This document shows positions 29,255-39,465 of a DNA stretch of 64,000 bases, one piece after another; within the stretch, counting starts at the first letter, position 1; the number at the start of each line of letters is the position of its first letter. The stretch covers positions 806,001 through 870,000 of the forward strand of contig NC_031673.1 of assembly GCF_001640025.1 (NCBI RefSeq), written 5' to 3'. Made by a program: the position numbers and the translations under genes. The DNA is from Sugiyamaella lignohabitans (taxonomy: Eukaryota > Ascomycota > Dipodascomycetes > Dipodascales > Trichomonascaceae). The notes below the pieces were generated by a model. The model saw nothing but the letters and a program-made list of their open reading frames with translations. It did not search any database and was not told the origin of the DNA.

Positions 29255-29472
29255 GCCTCCGGCGGCTGGGGCTCCGCCCCAGACCCCGCTGCTCCTCTCG
29301 CTGCGCTCGAGTCGGGGGTGGAGTGGGGGAGGGCCTCGGGCGGCTGGGGCTTTGCCCCCAGACCCCGCTGCTCCTCTCGCTTCGCTCAAGTCGTTAGCGT
29401 CGACGAGGCCCGCAATCTCCTGCGAAGCAGGAGCAACCAGGGTCTGGGGCGGAGCCCCAGCCGCCGGAGGCA
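29255..29472. repeat. Foldback locus: F-A arm plus full-length element
   Basis: Solo F-A 29255-29314, then a full copy F-A 29332-29393 and R-B 29417-29472 (141 bp). The second F arm has TTTG in the middle loop and CTCAAGTCG at the inner end. Confidence 0.92.
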
Positions 29473-29957
29473 GGCCCCCCTCCCCCACCAGGGTTAAGGG
29501 TATGCATTATCTGCCAGGTGATAATATCGCGAGAGATATGGTTTGAAACATTGTAAGTTTCATGTTGCCATACTGGGTGCTATAGGAAGTCTGTGGGATG
29601 TATGTCTGTCTATCTATAGCTGGGTCCTCTGTGGATGTGTGTGGGTGGGTATGGGTGCTGTTGGCGTATAGGGCTGGTGGGAGTATAACACGCATCTCCA
29701 GCAGTGGATGGTGGTAGTGGTAGTGGTAGTAGGCAATTGTTAGGAGGATAGAGGTAGGAGGAGGATGGGGTATCGTCGTAGAAATGGATGTAGGGTTGGT
29801 TGCATATGGTGTGATCATGCAGTTTGAGTCACTGCAGGAAAATAGCAGGCAGATTCGCTGACGGGTGTGGCTACATCTCCTGTAACGGAGCTGTATTCTC
29901 CATGGATGTAACTGTGAAACGGTGACAATTTACCCTAATTAAGTATTGGACTTCTGT

Positions 29958-30353
29958 TTACAATTCGTCGTCGTGCACGACGAAGAGACCGTCGACTGGA
30001 CAGAATACAATAAACAATACGGCTATGAGCATCCACAGGGGATCACGGCTTGGCAGAGTAGAGATTGATACCTGCGAGACTGACCCAGTTAGGGGCCGGT
30101 CTGAGACATTGTTTGCGGATTCGCACCTACAGACTGAGTCTGTCACCGGCAAATCTTGATAAATTATGCTCCGTACATCGCACACAAATGTAGCGTCATT
30201 GTCGACGGCACCAGGCCCTCTGGTGCACAACTTGTTGCTCACATATGTAATAGCCTGCCCTCCTGTATAGCCCCGCATCACGCTGACTAGATCCCGTCTA
30301 TTCCACTCGACACAGACTACTAACAATAAATACGGAACTGCTTCTCCCGCCAT
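29958..30353 (-). CDS. Uncertain hypothetical membrane protein, 131 residues
   Basis: From the ATG at 30353 the ORF encodes a short hydrophobic N-terminus (VPYLLLVVCV), a middle part with four cysteines (KLCTRG, FVCDV, VCRC), and a strongly hydrophobic C-terminal segment (LWMLIAVLFIVFCPVDGLFVV) ending HDDEL. A secretory-pathway or ER membrane protein is possible. DDEL resembles an ER retrieval signal, but it directly follows a membrane segment, so it may be coincidence. I recognise no family. It stands alone in a gene-poor region with a foldback arm 80 bp upstream. It may be a chance ORF. Confidence 0.35.
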   Translation of the reverse strand: MAGEAVPYLLLVVCVEWNRRDLVSVMRGYTGGQAITYVSNKLCTRGPGAVDNDATFVCDVRSIIYQDLPVTDSVCRCESANNVSDRPLTGSVSQVSISTLPSRDPLWMLIAVLFIVFCPVDGLFVVHDDEL

Positions 30354-30434
30354 CTTCGCACGTGTGCTGTTTCCTCTCGACCAAACAGCTACCCCTGACA
30401 TTTCCCAATTAGGCAATGACCACCTCGGAAGGTT

Positions 30435-30567
30435 CTCCTGCGAAGCAGGAGCTACGGGGTCTGGGGCGGAGCCCCAGCCGCCGGAGGCACGAGGGGGACA
30501 GGGGACTGCCTCCGGCAGCTGGGGCGCTGCCCCAGACCCCGTTGCTCCTCTCGCTTCGCTCGAGTCG
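30435..30567. repeat. Foldback arms in reversed order (R-B then F-A)
   Basis: R-B 30435-30489 followed by F-A 30507-30567, so the outer ends face each other across 17 bp and the inner hairpins face outward, the opposite of the full-length element. Confidence 0.9.
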
Positions 30568-32396
30568 GGCGTCGGTGGGTGGCATTAGGGGGGGTAAGGT
30601 TTTATGAGTTGACGGTGTTTTTGACCACCGGCTTCTAGCTCGTGGTCGTTATATCAGAGTTGTGAGAGGGTTGACTGTAGTGGTAGCAGAATTACCTTTT
30701 ACTATATTTTAGGTTGAATGGGATGTATTTTAGATAGCGTGAGTAGCTACTTTCAGTTATCTGTACTGGGAAGTCGTTTGTCGAAAGTTAAACATGTCAC
30801 TCTGAAACTACCAATAAGCAATATGTAGATGATATAATTCCACACCAACACAACTAAAGGAAGATGTTTGCAAGTTATGTCTGCACATAGTTTATTATTT
30901 GTGAATTATTAATTATTGCGTCATTGCAAGCGTCACTAACACTTGCTGATGTAAGTTCAATGGAGTAGGTACTAGTCTAATTGTACTTTTCATACTAGTT
31001 CTAAGTTGTATTAGAAGGATTTGGCTTGTGGCCTTCAGTTTAACTATGCTTTTCGTACACTTTTCGCAAAAGGATCAGCTGGTGAGCTCCTCACAGAATA
31101 ACCTGGGCCTAAAGAAGTTATTCCACAACTAAGGACAAATAAGGGGAGCAAATTTTTTATATCGCCAGTTTTGACAAGGGTATTTGTCACAAACTTCCCA
31201 CCAAGGCATTTATTCACCTTATTAAATGGCTAGAGTTGTGTGCTGCGTTTTGTCACATTAAGGTGTGGAACCTGTTAGATACTCAAATTCGTTTTCTCTT
31301 CTAGACTCCTCCTCAGTCATCTATCCACCCAGTGCTAGTTTACAAGCTCTTGCCAAGCCGTAGAAATTCGTTCAAAAATGATTTAGTCAATGCCGATGAG
31401 AACTGAACAGGAATGTGGTATATGTCTCCTGGTCCGTTGGGCAATCCTAGTCTAAACCATCCCCAACAATAAAGTGTAGAACGGATTTAGTTTTTTGACA
31501 CAATCTGAAGTACCCTAACTTATTTGATTAACTGCCCAGTTGTATAGTATGTAATCAAAACGATCCCTCAATTTTGGCCTTTGACGTACAAATTATAGTG
31601 TGGAATCTTTCAAATGGCTATGCGCTTGCACTCTGTTCATGTCTGACAGTGTCCTTCCGACTAATATTGACTGTTTCATCTCAGTCCTTTACTTATGAGT
31701 ATAATTGTTGTAGCTGTTAGATCGAAGGACGTGGATGGACCAGTATATGTGTGCTCTCAAGCGCACTTGGTGTGAACATTCTGACATGAAGGACGCATTG
31801 TCAGAAAACAATTCTCTGCTTTTTGGTCCGAATGAAACTCAGTAGGGTTAACATTTTGTTTGAGGCTACGCCAGCGGTACAGTTATTAATTCTTTTGCTA
31901 GATTATCAATATTCAACTGAAGCAGGTGTTGAAGAAACGGTAGTAAAAGTAAAACTTGCAAAAGCGTTATACAACATGCTGTAATGGAACAAGCAGAGTG
32001 GTAATTTGTGAGTTCACAGTTTTTTAAACTATTTTTTGGGTCCAGTGTTGTATCTATTAAATTGGCCCCGTAACAGACTCATGTGATCGGCAACAGAATC
32101 TGCATGACGTGCAGGTGATCTGGCATAAATCTGCAGATGATTGACGATAAAGCAAGTGATCAGAGATAAGTTGGGGTCCCTGCAGGCCAGCGATACGGAT
32201 CACAACGGGGTCTGGGGCATCGCCCAGCCGCCGGAGGCATTCAAAGACAGTTGGGAGTCACAGCAGCTCCGCGAAGCGGAGCACAACGGGGTCTGGGGCA
32301 GCGCCCCAGCCGCCGGAGGCAGGACGACCATTCGAGAGTCCAGCAGGCAGAGAAATGTATTAATATCAAATAAATAGAGCAGCTAACATAAACCAA
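30568..32396. other. AT-rich gene-free stretch
   Basis: About 1.8 kb between the last F arm and PHO23. No ORF above 60 codons outside the element at 32203-32321. I saw no tRNA or recognisable small RNA. Confidence 0.5.
32203..32321 (-). repeat. Foldback element, R fragment and R-D arm
   Basis: R fragment 32203-32239 (middle stem disrupted, GGGGCATCGCCC) and R-D arm 32266-32321 with the hairpin GCTCCGCGAAGCGGAGC, a fourth stem version that still pairs fully. It ends 76 bp after the PHO23 stop. Confidence 0.88.
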
Positions 32397-34376
32397 TCAG
32401 CGCTTGACAGCGGGCTTTTTGTACTTGGCAGCGCAGTCTTCGCAGAACCACTGGCCTTTTGGAGGTGATGATAGACCGATACAAGGCAAATGGAACCATT
32501 CACGTTTACATTCGGGTCCGTCACATCCCACCATTTCACCGAATGAGACCTGTTGACAGTAACAGTATACAGGTTCGCCGTCGTCTTTGGCATTGGCAGA
32601 CGAGCTGTTCGAATTGGCTCCAACGGTTCGGGTCCTCTGGCGTCCTCCACGACGACCGTTTCCACCGGCAGGAGTGGTGGGTCGGGAAATAGACTCTTCA
32701 TTTTCGTATTTCGATCCTTCATAGCCGTCAATGACGGAGTTTTCATTGGAATTGGAATTGTAACCTTGACCATTGTAACTGCCAGTGCCAGTATTGCCTG
32801 CTCCATTAGCATATTCGTTGTATTGATTAGTTTGTCCAGCATTTCCTGCGGCGGCAGAACCGTTATTTGAACCAGCTGGTCTGCCAGGACCATTGTTGGT
32901 GCCAGGTTGTCCAGCATAACTTTGTTGATATTCATAGTTGTAGGAATTGTAAGCTGTAGCATTAGACGAGTTGTTCGATAGTGCAGACGGTTGGCCAGCA
33001 GTAGTGTTTCCAGCACTAGCAGCGCCTTTTCGTCGTTTAGGAGCGGGAGTGTTGGAATGAGATAGTCCATTGCCGTAGTTAGAAGAAACAGATCCAGATC
33101 CAGCAGCACCTCCATTGGCAGAAACATTTCCACCAGCAGATGCCGAGCCGTTGTTTTTACCAGCACCTCTACCTCTTCCAGAAGTAGCACCTGATCCAAA
33201 TGCCGAGCCAGCACCGCCAGCAGTCGTGCTTCCAGCACTGCTAACAGCTGATCCAGATCCCTTGCCAGCCACGGGAGTCGAGTTTCTGCCTCCTTTAGCA
33301 CCACCAGAACCTGTAGCAGCAGATCCAGTCAGCCCATCAGCAGCGGCTGCTGCCTTTTTAGCAGCCATTGCTTCACGACGAGACTCGCTTCGACTGGTCT
33401 GATTTCCTTTCTGTTGTTCATTTGCCAACCTTGTCTCAGCAATAAAAGCTGGATGGTTAGCAGAACCGACTTGAATTCGTTCCGGAATCTCATTATTACA
33501 AATCAAATCAAAGTCATAATCAATTCGAGCTACATGTCTGGCCATAGCATCAGCTGCCACGCCTGCAACATGCATTTTCTCTTCCAAACATGGAACCAGC
33601 TCGTTAATCAGTCTTCGAATCTGTGCCAACAGCTCTTCTCGTTTCACAATCGAGGCTATCTCTTCTTCGGACACGGTAAGCACGTTCGAGCCAGTCACAG
33701 CAGGTTCAGCGCTGGTATTACCACTGTTGGCGGTGTTGTTGGACGCTCCATCAGTCTGGCTTTCCTGTACATTATTACCAATATTGCTACTGTTATCACC
33801 ATTATTACCATTACTATTGTTATTAGCAGGATTTCCATCACCATTGTTGTTATTATTGTTATTGCCATTGTTGATACTATTACTGGTGTCATTCTCGCCA
33901 TTCACCGGTGCATTTCCAGGAGCCACTCCAGATCCAGTGGCAGATCCAGCAGCTGCTGGATTCGTGGGTTCTTGTCCCTGCATTTCATTTGATCCAAACG
34001 AACTGCTAGCAGCCAGAGCTGCTTGTAATGTTGCTGGAGAAGGTACTGGCAGCGACAGAAACTCGACTATGAGTTCACCCAGTAGCGGCGTAGTTCCGAC
34101 ACACTTGGCATCAATCTCTTTCAACAGTGTAAAATGACGAACAATATCCATAGGAATCGCTTCTAAAGCATCGCTCATATCATTTAACCCTGGATAAATA
34201 TCGGTTGGAGCAGCCCGAGTCAGCTGGCCCGCTGCGTTTCGTTTACCTAAGCGACCACCTCCTCGATACGCGACCTCCTGCTCCTGTTCTTCCATTTCCT
34301 CGCGCTGTTTTCTCTGTCGCGACTTCTCGGCCAGTCGCTGAGACGGCTCCCTCGGAGGAAGATCGATCACTGGCAT
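32397..34376 (-). CDS. PHO23: ING-family PHD protein Pho23 (Rpd3L complex)
   Basis: Subunit of the Rpd3L histone deacetylase that reads H3K4 methylation. The product from the ATG at 34376 is 659 residues; an upstream in-frame TTG is rejected. The N-terminal ING motif is intact: YPGLNDMSDALEAIPMDIVRHFTLLKEIDAKC; this wording matches Pho23 rather than Yng1 or Yng2. A long Asn/Ser/Gly-rich insert (about residues 135-235) interrupts the coiled-coil region, which resumes at LLAQIRRLINELVPCLEEKM. A low-complexity middle with KRRK precedes the C-terminal PHD finger (about 602-650): CYCQQVSFGEMVGCDGPEC, WFHLPCIGL, WFCEDC, with all Cys4-His-Cys3 ligands and the aromatic Trp present. It is nearly twice the length of S. 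cerevisiae Pho23 because of the low-complexity tracts. Confidence 0.93.
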   Translation of the reverse strand: MPVIDLPPREPSQRLAEKSRQRKQREEMEEQEQEVAYRGGGRLGKRNAAGQLTRAAPTDIYPGLNDMSDALEAIPMDIVRHFTLLKEIDAKCVGTTPLLGELIVEFLSLPVPSPATLQAALAASSSFGSNEMQGQEPTNPAAAGSATGSGVAPGNAPVNGENDTSNSINNGNNNNNNNGDGNPANNNSNGNNGDNSSNIGNNVQESQTDGASNNTANSGNTSAEPAVTGSNVLTVSEEEIASIVKREELLAQIRRLINELVPCLEEKMHVAGVAADAMARHVARIDYDFDLICNNEIPERIQVGSANHPAFIAETRLANEQQKGNQTSRSESRREAMAAKKAAAAADGLTGSAATGSGGAKGGRNSTPVAGKGSGSAVSSAGSTTAGGAGSAFGSGATSGRGRGAGKNNGSASAGGNVSANGGAAGSGSVSSNYGNGLSHSNTPAPKRRKGAASAGNTTAGQPSALSNNSSNATAYNSYNYEYQQSYAGQPGTNNGPGRPAGSNNGSAAAGNAGQTNQYNEYANGAGNTGTGSYNGQGYNSNSNENSVIDGYEGSKYENEESISRPTTPAGGNGRRGGRQRTRTVGANSNSSSANAKDDGEPVYCYCQQVSFGEMVGCDGPECKREWFHLPCIGLSSPPKGQWFCEDCAAKYKKPAVKR

Positions 34377-34518
34377 CGCTAATTTCTCACCCAATTATTC
34401 GGTCTTCTCGAGCTTCACCTGTAGAGACAAGAAACTCGGCTCTCCTCTTTCCGCATCTTGTCCCTCATCGCTCAGCCGTGCTCTCGTGCATCACGTGATG
34501 TGTTGGGGTGGGGAGTGC

Positions 34519-34579
34519 TGCCTCCGGCGGCTGGGGCTCTTCCCCAGACCCCGTGGCTCCTCTCGCTTCGCTCGAGTCG
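34519..34579 (+). repeat. Foldback element, solo F-A arm in a divergent promoter
   Basis: Middle hairpin GGGGCTCTTCCCC (one stem pair lost). It lies between PHO23 and the PPR gene. Confidence 0.9.
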
Positions 34580-34787
34580 GTAGCGGGGGGTTCCTGATTT
34601 GTTTTTTGAAGCAGAAAATTTGAGGTTTAAAGGAAAGATAGCGTTCTTTTTATTAGATTGACTGGGCATTTTGACCTTTGCCCTAGCCCTGATTTTAAAT
34701 TATCAGGTTCACGAGTTTCGGCAGGCAGGATTGGCCTGTAGACTGGTTTGTTTCATTGCACTTGGAAAGCCTTTTTACCTGGAAACA

Positions 34788-36791
34788 ATGAAAAATGTTT
34801 CTGGCCAGGTGCTGTTTCCTGTAGCCCGGTCTCTGAGACGCAGTTTTTTGGTTCACAGAAGGACAGCTTCCACTTCGACTCATGGCCAGCATGTGCCAGA
34901 AAAGTCTGATCCGACTTCGGATCTGGTCGCCGATGTGGGAAAGTCAGCGACTGATTCTTTAGAAAAAACTGAAAAGTTACCAGAAAAGGAATCTTTGCAG
35001 TCTCCAAATCTACTACAATTGTCGCCAGATCTGCCAAAGTTCTATCAAAAGTTGAATGATGAGCTGCGACGATACCATCAACTGATGCCGTTAAGGACGT
35101 CGGCTGGAGATGAGACTCAAAGCCATAGTCAAAACACGCTGTCGACTCTTTTGACTATGGAGCAAGAAGCTAAAATAGAACTCGACCAAACTGCAAATGC
35201 AAATGAAAGAGAACGACAGAAGAAGAAAGAAAAAGAACATCGACAGTTGTCGAGACAGACTCAAATCAACGCATCACCCACATATATCCAGTCTATTATT
35301 GAAGTGTTAACATCAATGCGGACAGCACTGACTTCGTCTAATAATGAAATGGTTTTAGAGCGAAAGTTCACTTCGAAACCGCTGCCAAAGTTCCCTACTC
35401 AATGGTCCAGAGAAGGACTGGTTGCATATCTTCAACAACTCACCCAATATCAGCATACAAATTCTAAATATTCGTCGCCAAATGGCCTGATATCTTCAAT
35501 AGTGAAAGATTTGCTACGAGTTAATAATCCCAGTACCATGAACCATTTGTCTACTGAAGCATTTAACATTGGTATTTCCTATCACGCAAGAATCAGCGAC
35601 ATTCGCAGTTGTCGCCAGCTGTTCCAAGACATGTTATCGTCAGGAATATCTGTAAATACTGACACGTACAATATTTTATTAATGTCATGCCGATATCGAC
35701 TTGGAAATGTTAATGATAACTGGAAAGTCCATCCTCTCCGCGTTGTGGATGGATTTCTTAAACAAATGAGATCCAAGGGCATTCCTGCTAATATTGATAC
35801 CTGGAATATCGTCTTAGGAACTGTCCCTGAAGGGTCGAACAAGTCTCGAGTTCTAACTGAAATGTCAAAAAAGAATGTTCCGTTAAGTCGTAGAGGACTA
35901 GCGACTTGTGTAGGAGATATTGTGCAACAGGTAGGCCCAAAGCTTGCCATGGTCTACCTCGATAAGCAGCTTGAAAAGTACAATGTTGGCATAGACACTG
36001 TTAATACAATAATCAGTGGGCTGTTGAATGACGATAAATTAAAAGCTGACAAAGCCGGTATTAAGTTCACTCCTTCAGTTGAAACAGTTGATGTCGCTTG
36101 GAAATACCTGCATTACGCCATCAGTAAATGGGATTTGACTCCTAGCACCAGTGTTTTGAATACATTTGGCAGATTCTTTGCTGCTAATGGGAAACTCGAC
36201 TGGTTTATTGGACTTTATAGTGCCATGGTTTCACATCCAGAATGGAACATCCAGCCCAACTGTATCACCTACCAGTACTTGTTAGAAGCAGCAGTTCGTG
36301 TTCCGTTTCATCCATATAAGTACGAGATGGTTGAAACAATCAATCGCATCTCATATAAAGTGCCTCGAACGAAACAGTATCAGAATTGGCTTCTTCGAGC
36401 CAAAACACAGTTTGACTATTACAATTCTCTGAACCTGCTTTCTAAAAACACATTCTCCATGAACCGACATGCGACCCCAGAAACGACCCAAAACTTCGTC
36501 CAAGCACAGCATATCTTAAAATGGGCTGACCAAACCTTCAAACCAGACTACACCAATGTCCTCCCACGGCTTCAAATTGCCAAACTGCTCAACCTCTTCC
36601 CCTCCGATATTCCAGCAGAAGAAACACAACAACACACCCGCCAGAGTCGCCGAGTCTACAGCCAAACCACCAAACAGTTCCGGGCCACGACCTCTACCCA
36701 AGAAACGGCCACCAAACAACGGCTCATCCGCAAGGGCCCCTACCAAAAGTACATAGACGACCTCGAAGAGGAGGGGCTCATCGAGGGCTGA
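34788..36791 (+). CDS. Mitochondrial pentatricopeptide-repeat protein
   Basis: Probable mitochondrial RNA-binding protein acting in transcript stability or translation. I place the start at the ATG at 34788, which gives an Arg/Ser-rich amphipathic presequence (VARSLRRSFLVHRRTASTST); the frame is open upstream but begins with TTG. Of 667 residues, about 280-560 contain PPR-like helical pairs, e.g. TEAFNIGISYHARISDIRSCRQLFQDMLSSGISVNT/DTYNILLMSC and DTWNIVLG. A Lys/Glu-rich segment near 150 may be coiled coil. I cannot assign it to a particular yeast PPR protein (Aep, Rmd9, Dmr types). It converges on CAP2 across a foldback element 37 bp after the stop. Confidence 0.75.
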   Translation: MKNVSGQVLFPVARSLRRSFLVHRRTASTSTHGQHVPEKSDPTSDLVADVGKSATDSLEKTEKLPEKESLQSPNLLQLSPDLPKFYQKLNDELRRYHQLMPLRTSAGDETQSHSQNTLSTLLTMEQEAKIELDQTANANERERQKKKEKEHRQLSRQTQINASPTYIQSIIEVLTSMRTALTSSNNEMVLERKFTSKPLPKFPTQWSREGLVAYLQQLTQYQHTNSKYSSPNGLISSIVKDLLRVNNPSTMNHLSTEAFNIGISYHARISDIRSCRQLFQDMLSSGISVNTDTYNILLMSCRYRLGNVNDNWKVHPLRVVDGFLKQMRSKGIPANIDTWNIVLGTVPEGSNKSRVLTEMSKKNVPLSRRGLATCVGDIVQQVGPKLAMVYLDKQLEKYNVGIDTVNTIISGLLNDDKLKADKAGIKFTPSVETVDVAWKYLHYAISKWDLTPSTSVLNTFGRFFAANGKLDWFIGLYSAMVSHPEWNIQPNCITYQYLLEAAVRVPFHPYKYEMVETINRISYKVPRTKQYQNWLLRAKTQFDYYNSLNLLSKNTFSMNRHATPETTQNFVQAQHILKWADQTFKPDYTNVLPRLQIAKLLNLFPSDIPAEETQQHTRQSRRVYSQTTKQFRATTSTQETATKQRLIRKGPYQKYIDDLEEEGLIEG

Positions 36792-36828
36792 GTCTTTTGT
36801 AAATACTATTTATTCTTTTCCCCTTCAC

Positions 36829-36979
36829 TGCCTCCGGCGGCTGGGGCTCCGCCCCAGACCCCGTAGCTCCTGCTTCGCAGGAGTTTCGCACGGATCCCTG
36901 AGCTTCTGGGACCGTCCCAGCAGTCTCCTGCGAAGCAGGAGCTACGGGGTCTGGGGCGGAGCCCCAGCCGCCGGAGGCA
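36829..36979. repeat. Foldback element, F-B and R-B arms, convergent 3' interval
   Basis: F-B 36829-36883, R-B 36925-36979. The spacer contains a partly duplicated GGTCCCAGC-type sequence. It lies 37 bp and 32 bp from the two stop codons. Confidence 0.93.
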
Positions 36980-37011
36980 GAGCCACAAGTGTGCTAAGAA
37001 TGTATATTGTA

Positions 37012-38165
37012 CTAGGCACCCAGACCCTTGGCGACCTCGCTTTGTAGGGCCCGCTCGGTACGGACGTCAGTGAGCTTGGCGACGGTGCGGAGGTCGCCGA
37101 TGATGTCTCTGGTTTTGCCGAAGTAGACCTCGTTGAGAATGTTACGGAGTTTGGACTCGACTTCCTCGACGAGCGTGCCGATGTTGGCGATGTAGGATGC
37201 GTCATCTTCTATGGGCAGCGAGCGCTCGGTCTGACGGGTCAGGTTGCCAGAGATGCCCAGTGAACCCAGTGAGTTGTTCTTTTCGCTCAGATCGAGCATC
37301 ACGGTCGATGTCACTCGGAAGAGAGCTGTGCGTCTGGCTCCTTTCTCCACTTCGAATACATGGATACTGTCCCAGACACCTGTCTCGGTAGTTGTGCGTT
37401 CAGTGTCTTTTCTTGTTAGTTCTTGTAGGTTGGTTTGGCGGCCTCAGAAGCAATTGCTTCCAACAAATCATGCCATGAATATGGCGGCTAAGTCAGCTAA
37501 TATAATCCATACTTACTCTTCTTGAACAGGGCGACACCAGCAAAGCCATCATCCTGATCCCAGAGGTAGACGCTGGAGATGCCACCCTCGTAATACAGGT
37601 CGCGGTAGATGTCGAATGAGTCGTTTGCCAGGACTTCGAGTTTTCGCAGGCTGGTGCTGGGATGTGGTCCATCTGCAATATCAGGGATGTATTCATCAGA
37701 CCACGGTGATCGGTAACTGTCACCGTCTCTGTTATAATCGCATGTCAAGAACTTCTTTTTGGTTTTCGGGCATACTTGTACTCCCAATGGCTGGTCAACA
37801 GATGACAGAAGGTCTTCTGCAAGTGAAGGAGCAATCTTGCAAAGAGCAGTCAGGTTTTTCGAAGTGTTTTTGGGATCCAATCGGCGCAGGAGATCTAGCG
37901 AAGCATCAAACGGGTCGTCGGACTGTTGTTTTTATTAGTTTCCAGACTCAATGAGATCAAATAGTTTCAGATGTTGTATTTTAAAGCCAAATAGCTTCAA
38001 CAAACCACGCTCAAGGCCCATAGAAGACCTATTGAGCACTGAGCTGGAGTGAAGCAAGATGAGTTGCTCGGTTCACAACCCCCAGTTCCAGGTACAAAGA
38101 AACTGCACAATACCGTGTATACAAGACATAGAGTCTCATTTAATTACTTCTCCAGTACTTACCAT
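37012..38165 (-). CDS. CAP2: F-actin capping protein beta subunit, two introns
   Basis: Forms the heterodimer with Cap1 that caps actin filament barbed ends in cortical patches. Exons (minus strand): 38165-38163 (only the ATG), 37922-37517 and 37379-37012. Intron 1 37923-38162 (240 bp), donor GTAAGT, acceptor CAACAG; intron 2 37380-37516 (137 bp), donor GTAAGT, acceptor GACAG. The product is 258 residues: [44 protein letters not shown] segment (here [17 protein letters not shown]), [41 protein letters not shown], then [13 protein letters not shown] and NLTRQTE...[11 protein letters not shown]. All conserved blocks are present once the exons are joined. Neither intron carries a foldback arm. 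Confidence 0.94.
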
Positions 38166-39465
38166 GTTGAATTGAATGTATCACTAGGTGTGGGAAATGA
38201 TAAATGTACAGAACTGGTGAATTGGTTCCAGCTGTTTGTTTACAATTGACTATCGATACACCGTCTCATGCTGGCTGGTCTTTATCTGTATATGCTAGTA
38301 GGGATAGTGGTAGTAGTAGCCGTGCCAAGGAGTTAAGGAGCTTAATATTCCGGTTGTGGGATATCAAGCAATTGATACGAAGAAATAATTCACGATACTG
38401 ACCTTTTATTGATATCAAATTAATGATAATTGACTTGTAACAGGCTGATCTAGTTAAAAAGAAAAAACTTCTCTAAAATAATGGTTAAAGTAAAAGATAA
38501 ATAGTATTACTGATATACGAAATAGGGTTAGGTTCAAAGTTCCCCTGAGATATCCGATAATGTACATTACTTCAGACCAATTCTGGTACTGTGTAAATTA
38601 TGGTCTACTATTTAATTCTTCGATGATATCAGAGAAGATACAATAAATACAATCTGTGATCAAACTAACTAAAAATCACATTATATATTGACAACAACCA
38701 CTGTAATTGTGAATAGTCTTGAAGCCTAACAGGGTGAACTACCAAGTACCATCAAAATGGCAGGAGCTTACATTAAGAACGAGCAACGAGCCGCTGTTAG
38801 TACAATTAAACTACATCAAACCTCTTAGACAGCTGTGAATTTTCTCAAAGTTGATAAACTATGATCACCACTCTGTTTTTCTCTTTTTTTTTCTCTTAAT
38901 TAATTAAAATAAAATTTTATTGATCTTTTTTCACATTGGTCTCAAAATCGTAATATCTACAACCTGAGTCTATTCTTCTGCAAGCCCTACTTATCAAGCA
39001 ACCTTTAAATAACCGGCACATAGATTTATTTTCCAAAACTGATCAAAATTTCTTTGTCGATAGCAATCCATGATAGTCAATTAATTCCAATCGGTTTAAT
39101 TTCGAAAAAAGTTTTATTTCCAGCTGAAAAGTGAAATCTTTGCCCAAATTCATCTCTGATCGTGCTCACAGCATAGCAATACATATACAGACAGGTGCAG
39201 GGCGATATGGGCAAGGAAATCCTATCACGCGGCACAAAGATAACGGTATTGCTCGACCGATAAGTAAGGGGTGTAAACGGCCCACCACCCCACTATATCC
39301 CTATATACTACTATCACATATACAGTATAGCAACAACAGGAAACAGTCTGTAGCAATAAAAGAACAGAACAAGTAGAGGGGCTGGATGGATCAACGGGAA
39401 GGAGCAGAAGAAGAAGTTGAGAGAGTAGTCTATTGAAGCTTGGAGAAAGCGACAAATAATATACA
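38166..39465. promoter_or_regulatory. Divergent intergenic region, CAP2 / NCR1
   Basis: 1.3 kb, AT-rich, no element and no credible ORF. It holds a TTAATTAATTAA tract near 38898 and a run of TATA-like repeats (39296-39325) about 150 bp upstream of NCR1. Confidence 0.5.

Noticed and set aside
24288..32396. Calling this block a centromere
   Set aside because: Gene-poor DNA alone is not evidence; there is no large inverted repeat core or known centromere motif.
34671..34787. N-terminal extension of the PPR protein from TTG at 34671
   Set aside because: TTG is not a usual start in yeast; the ATG at 34788 gives a good mitochondrial presequence.
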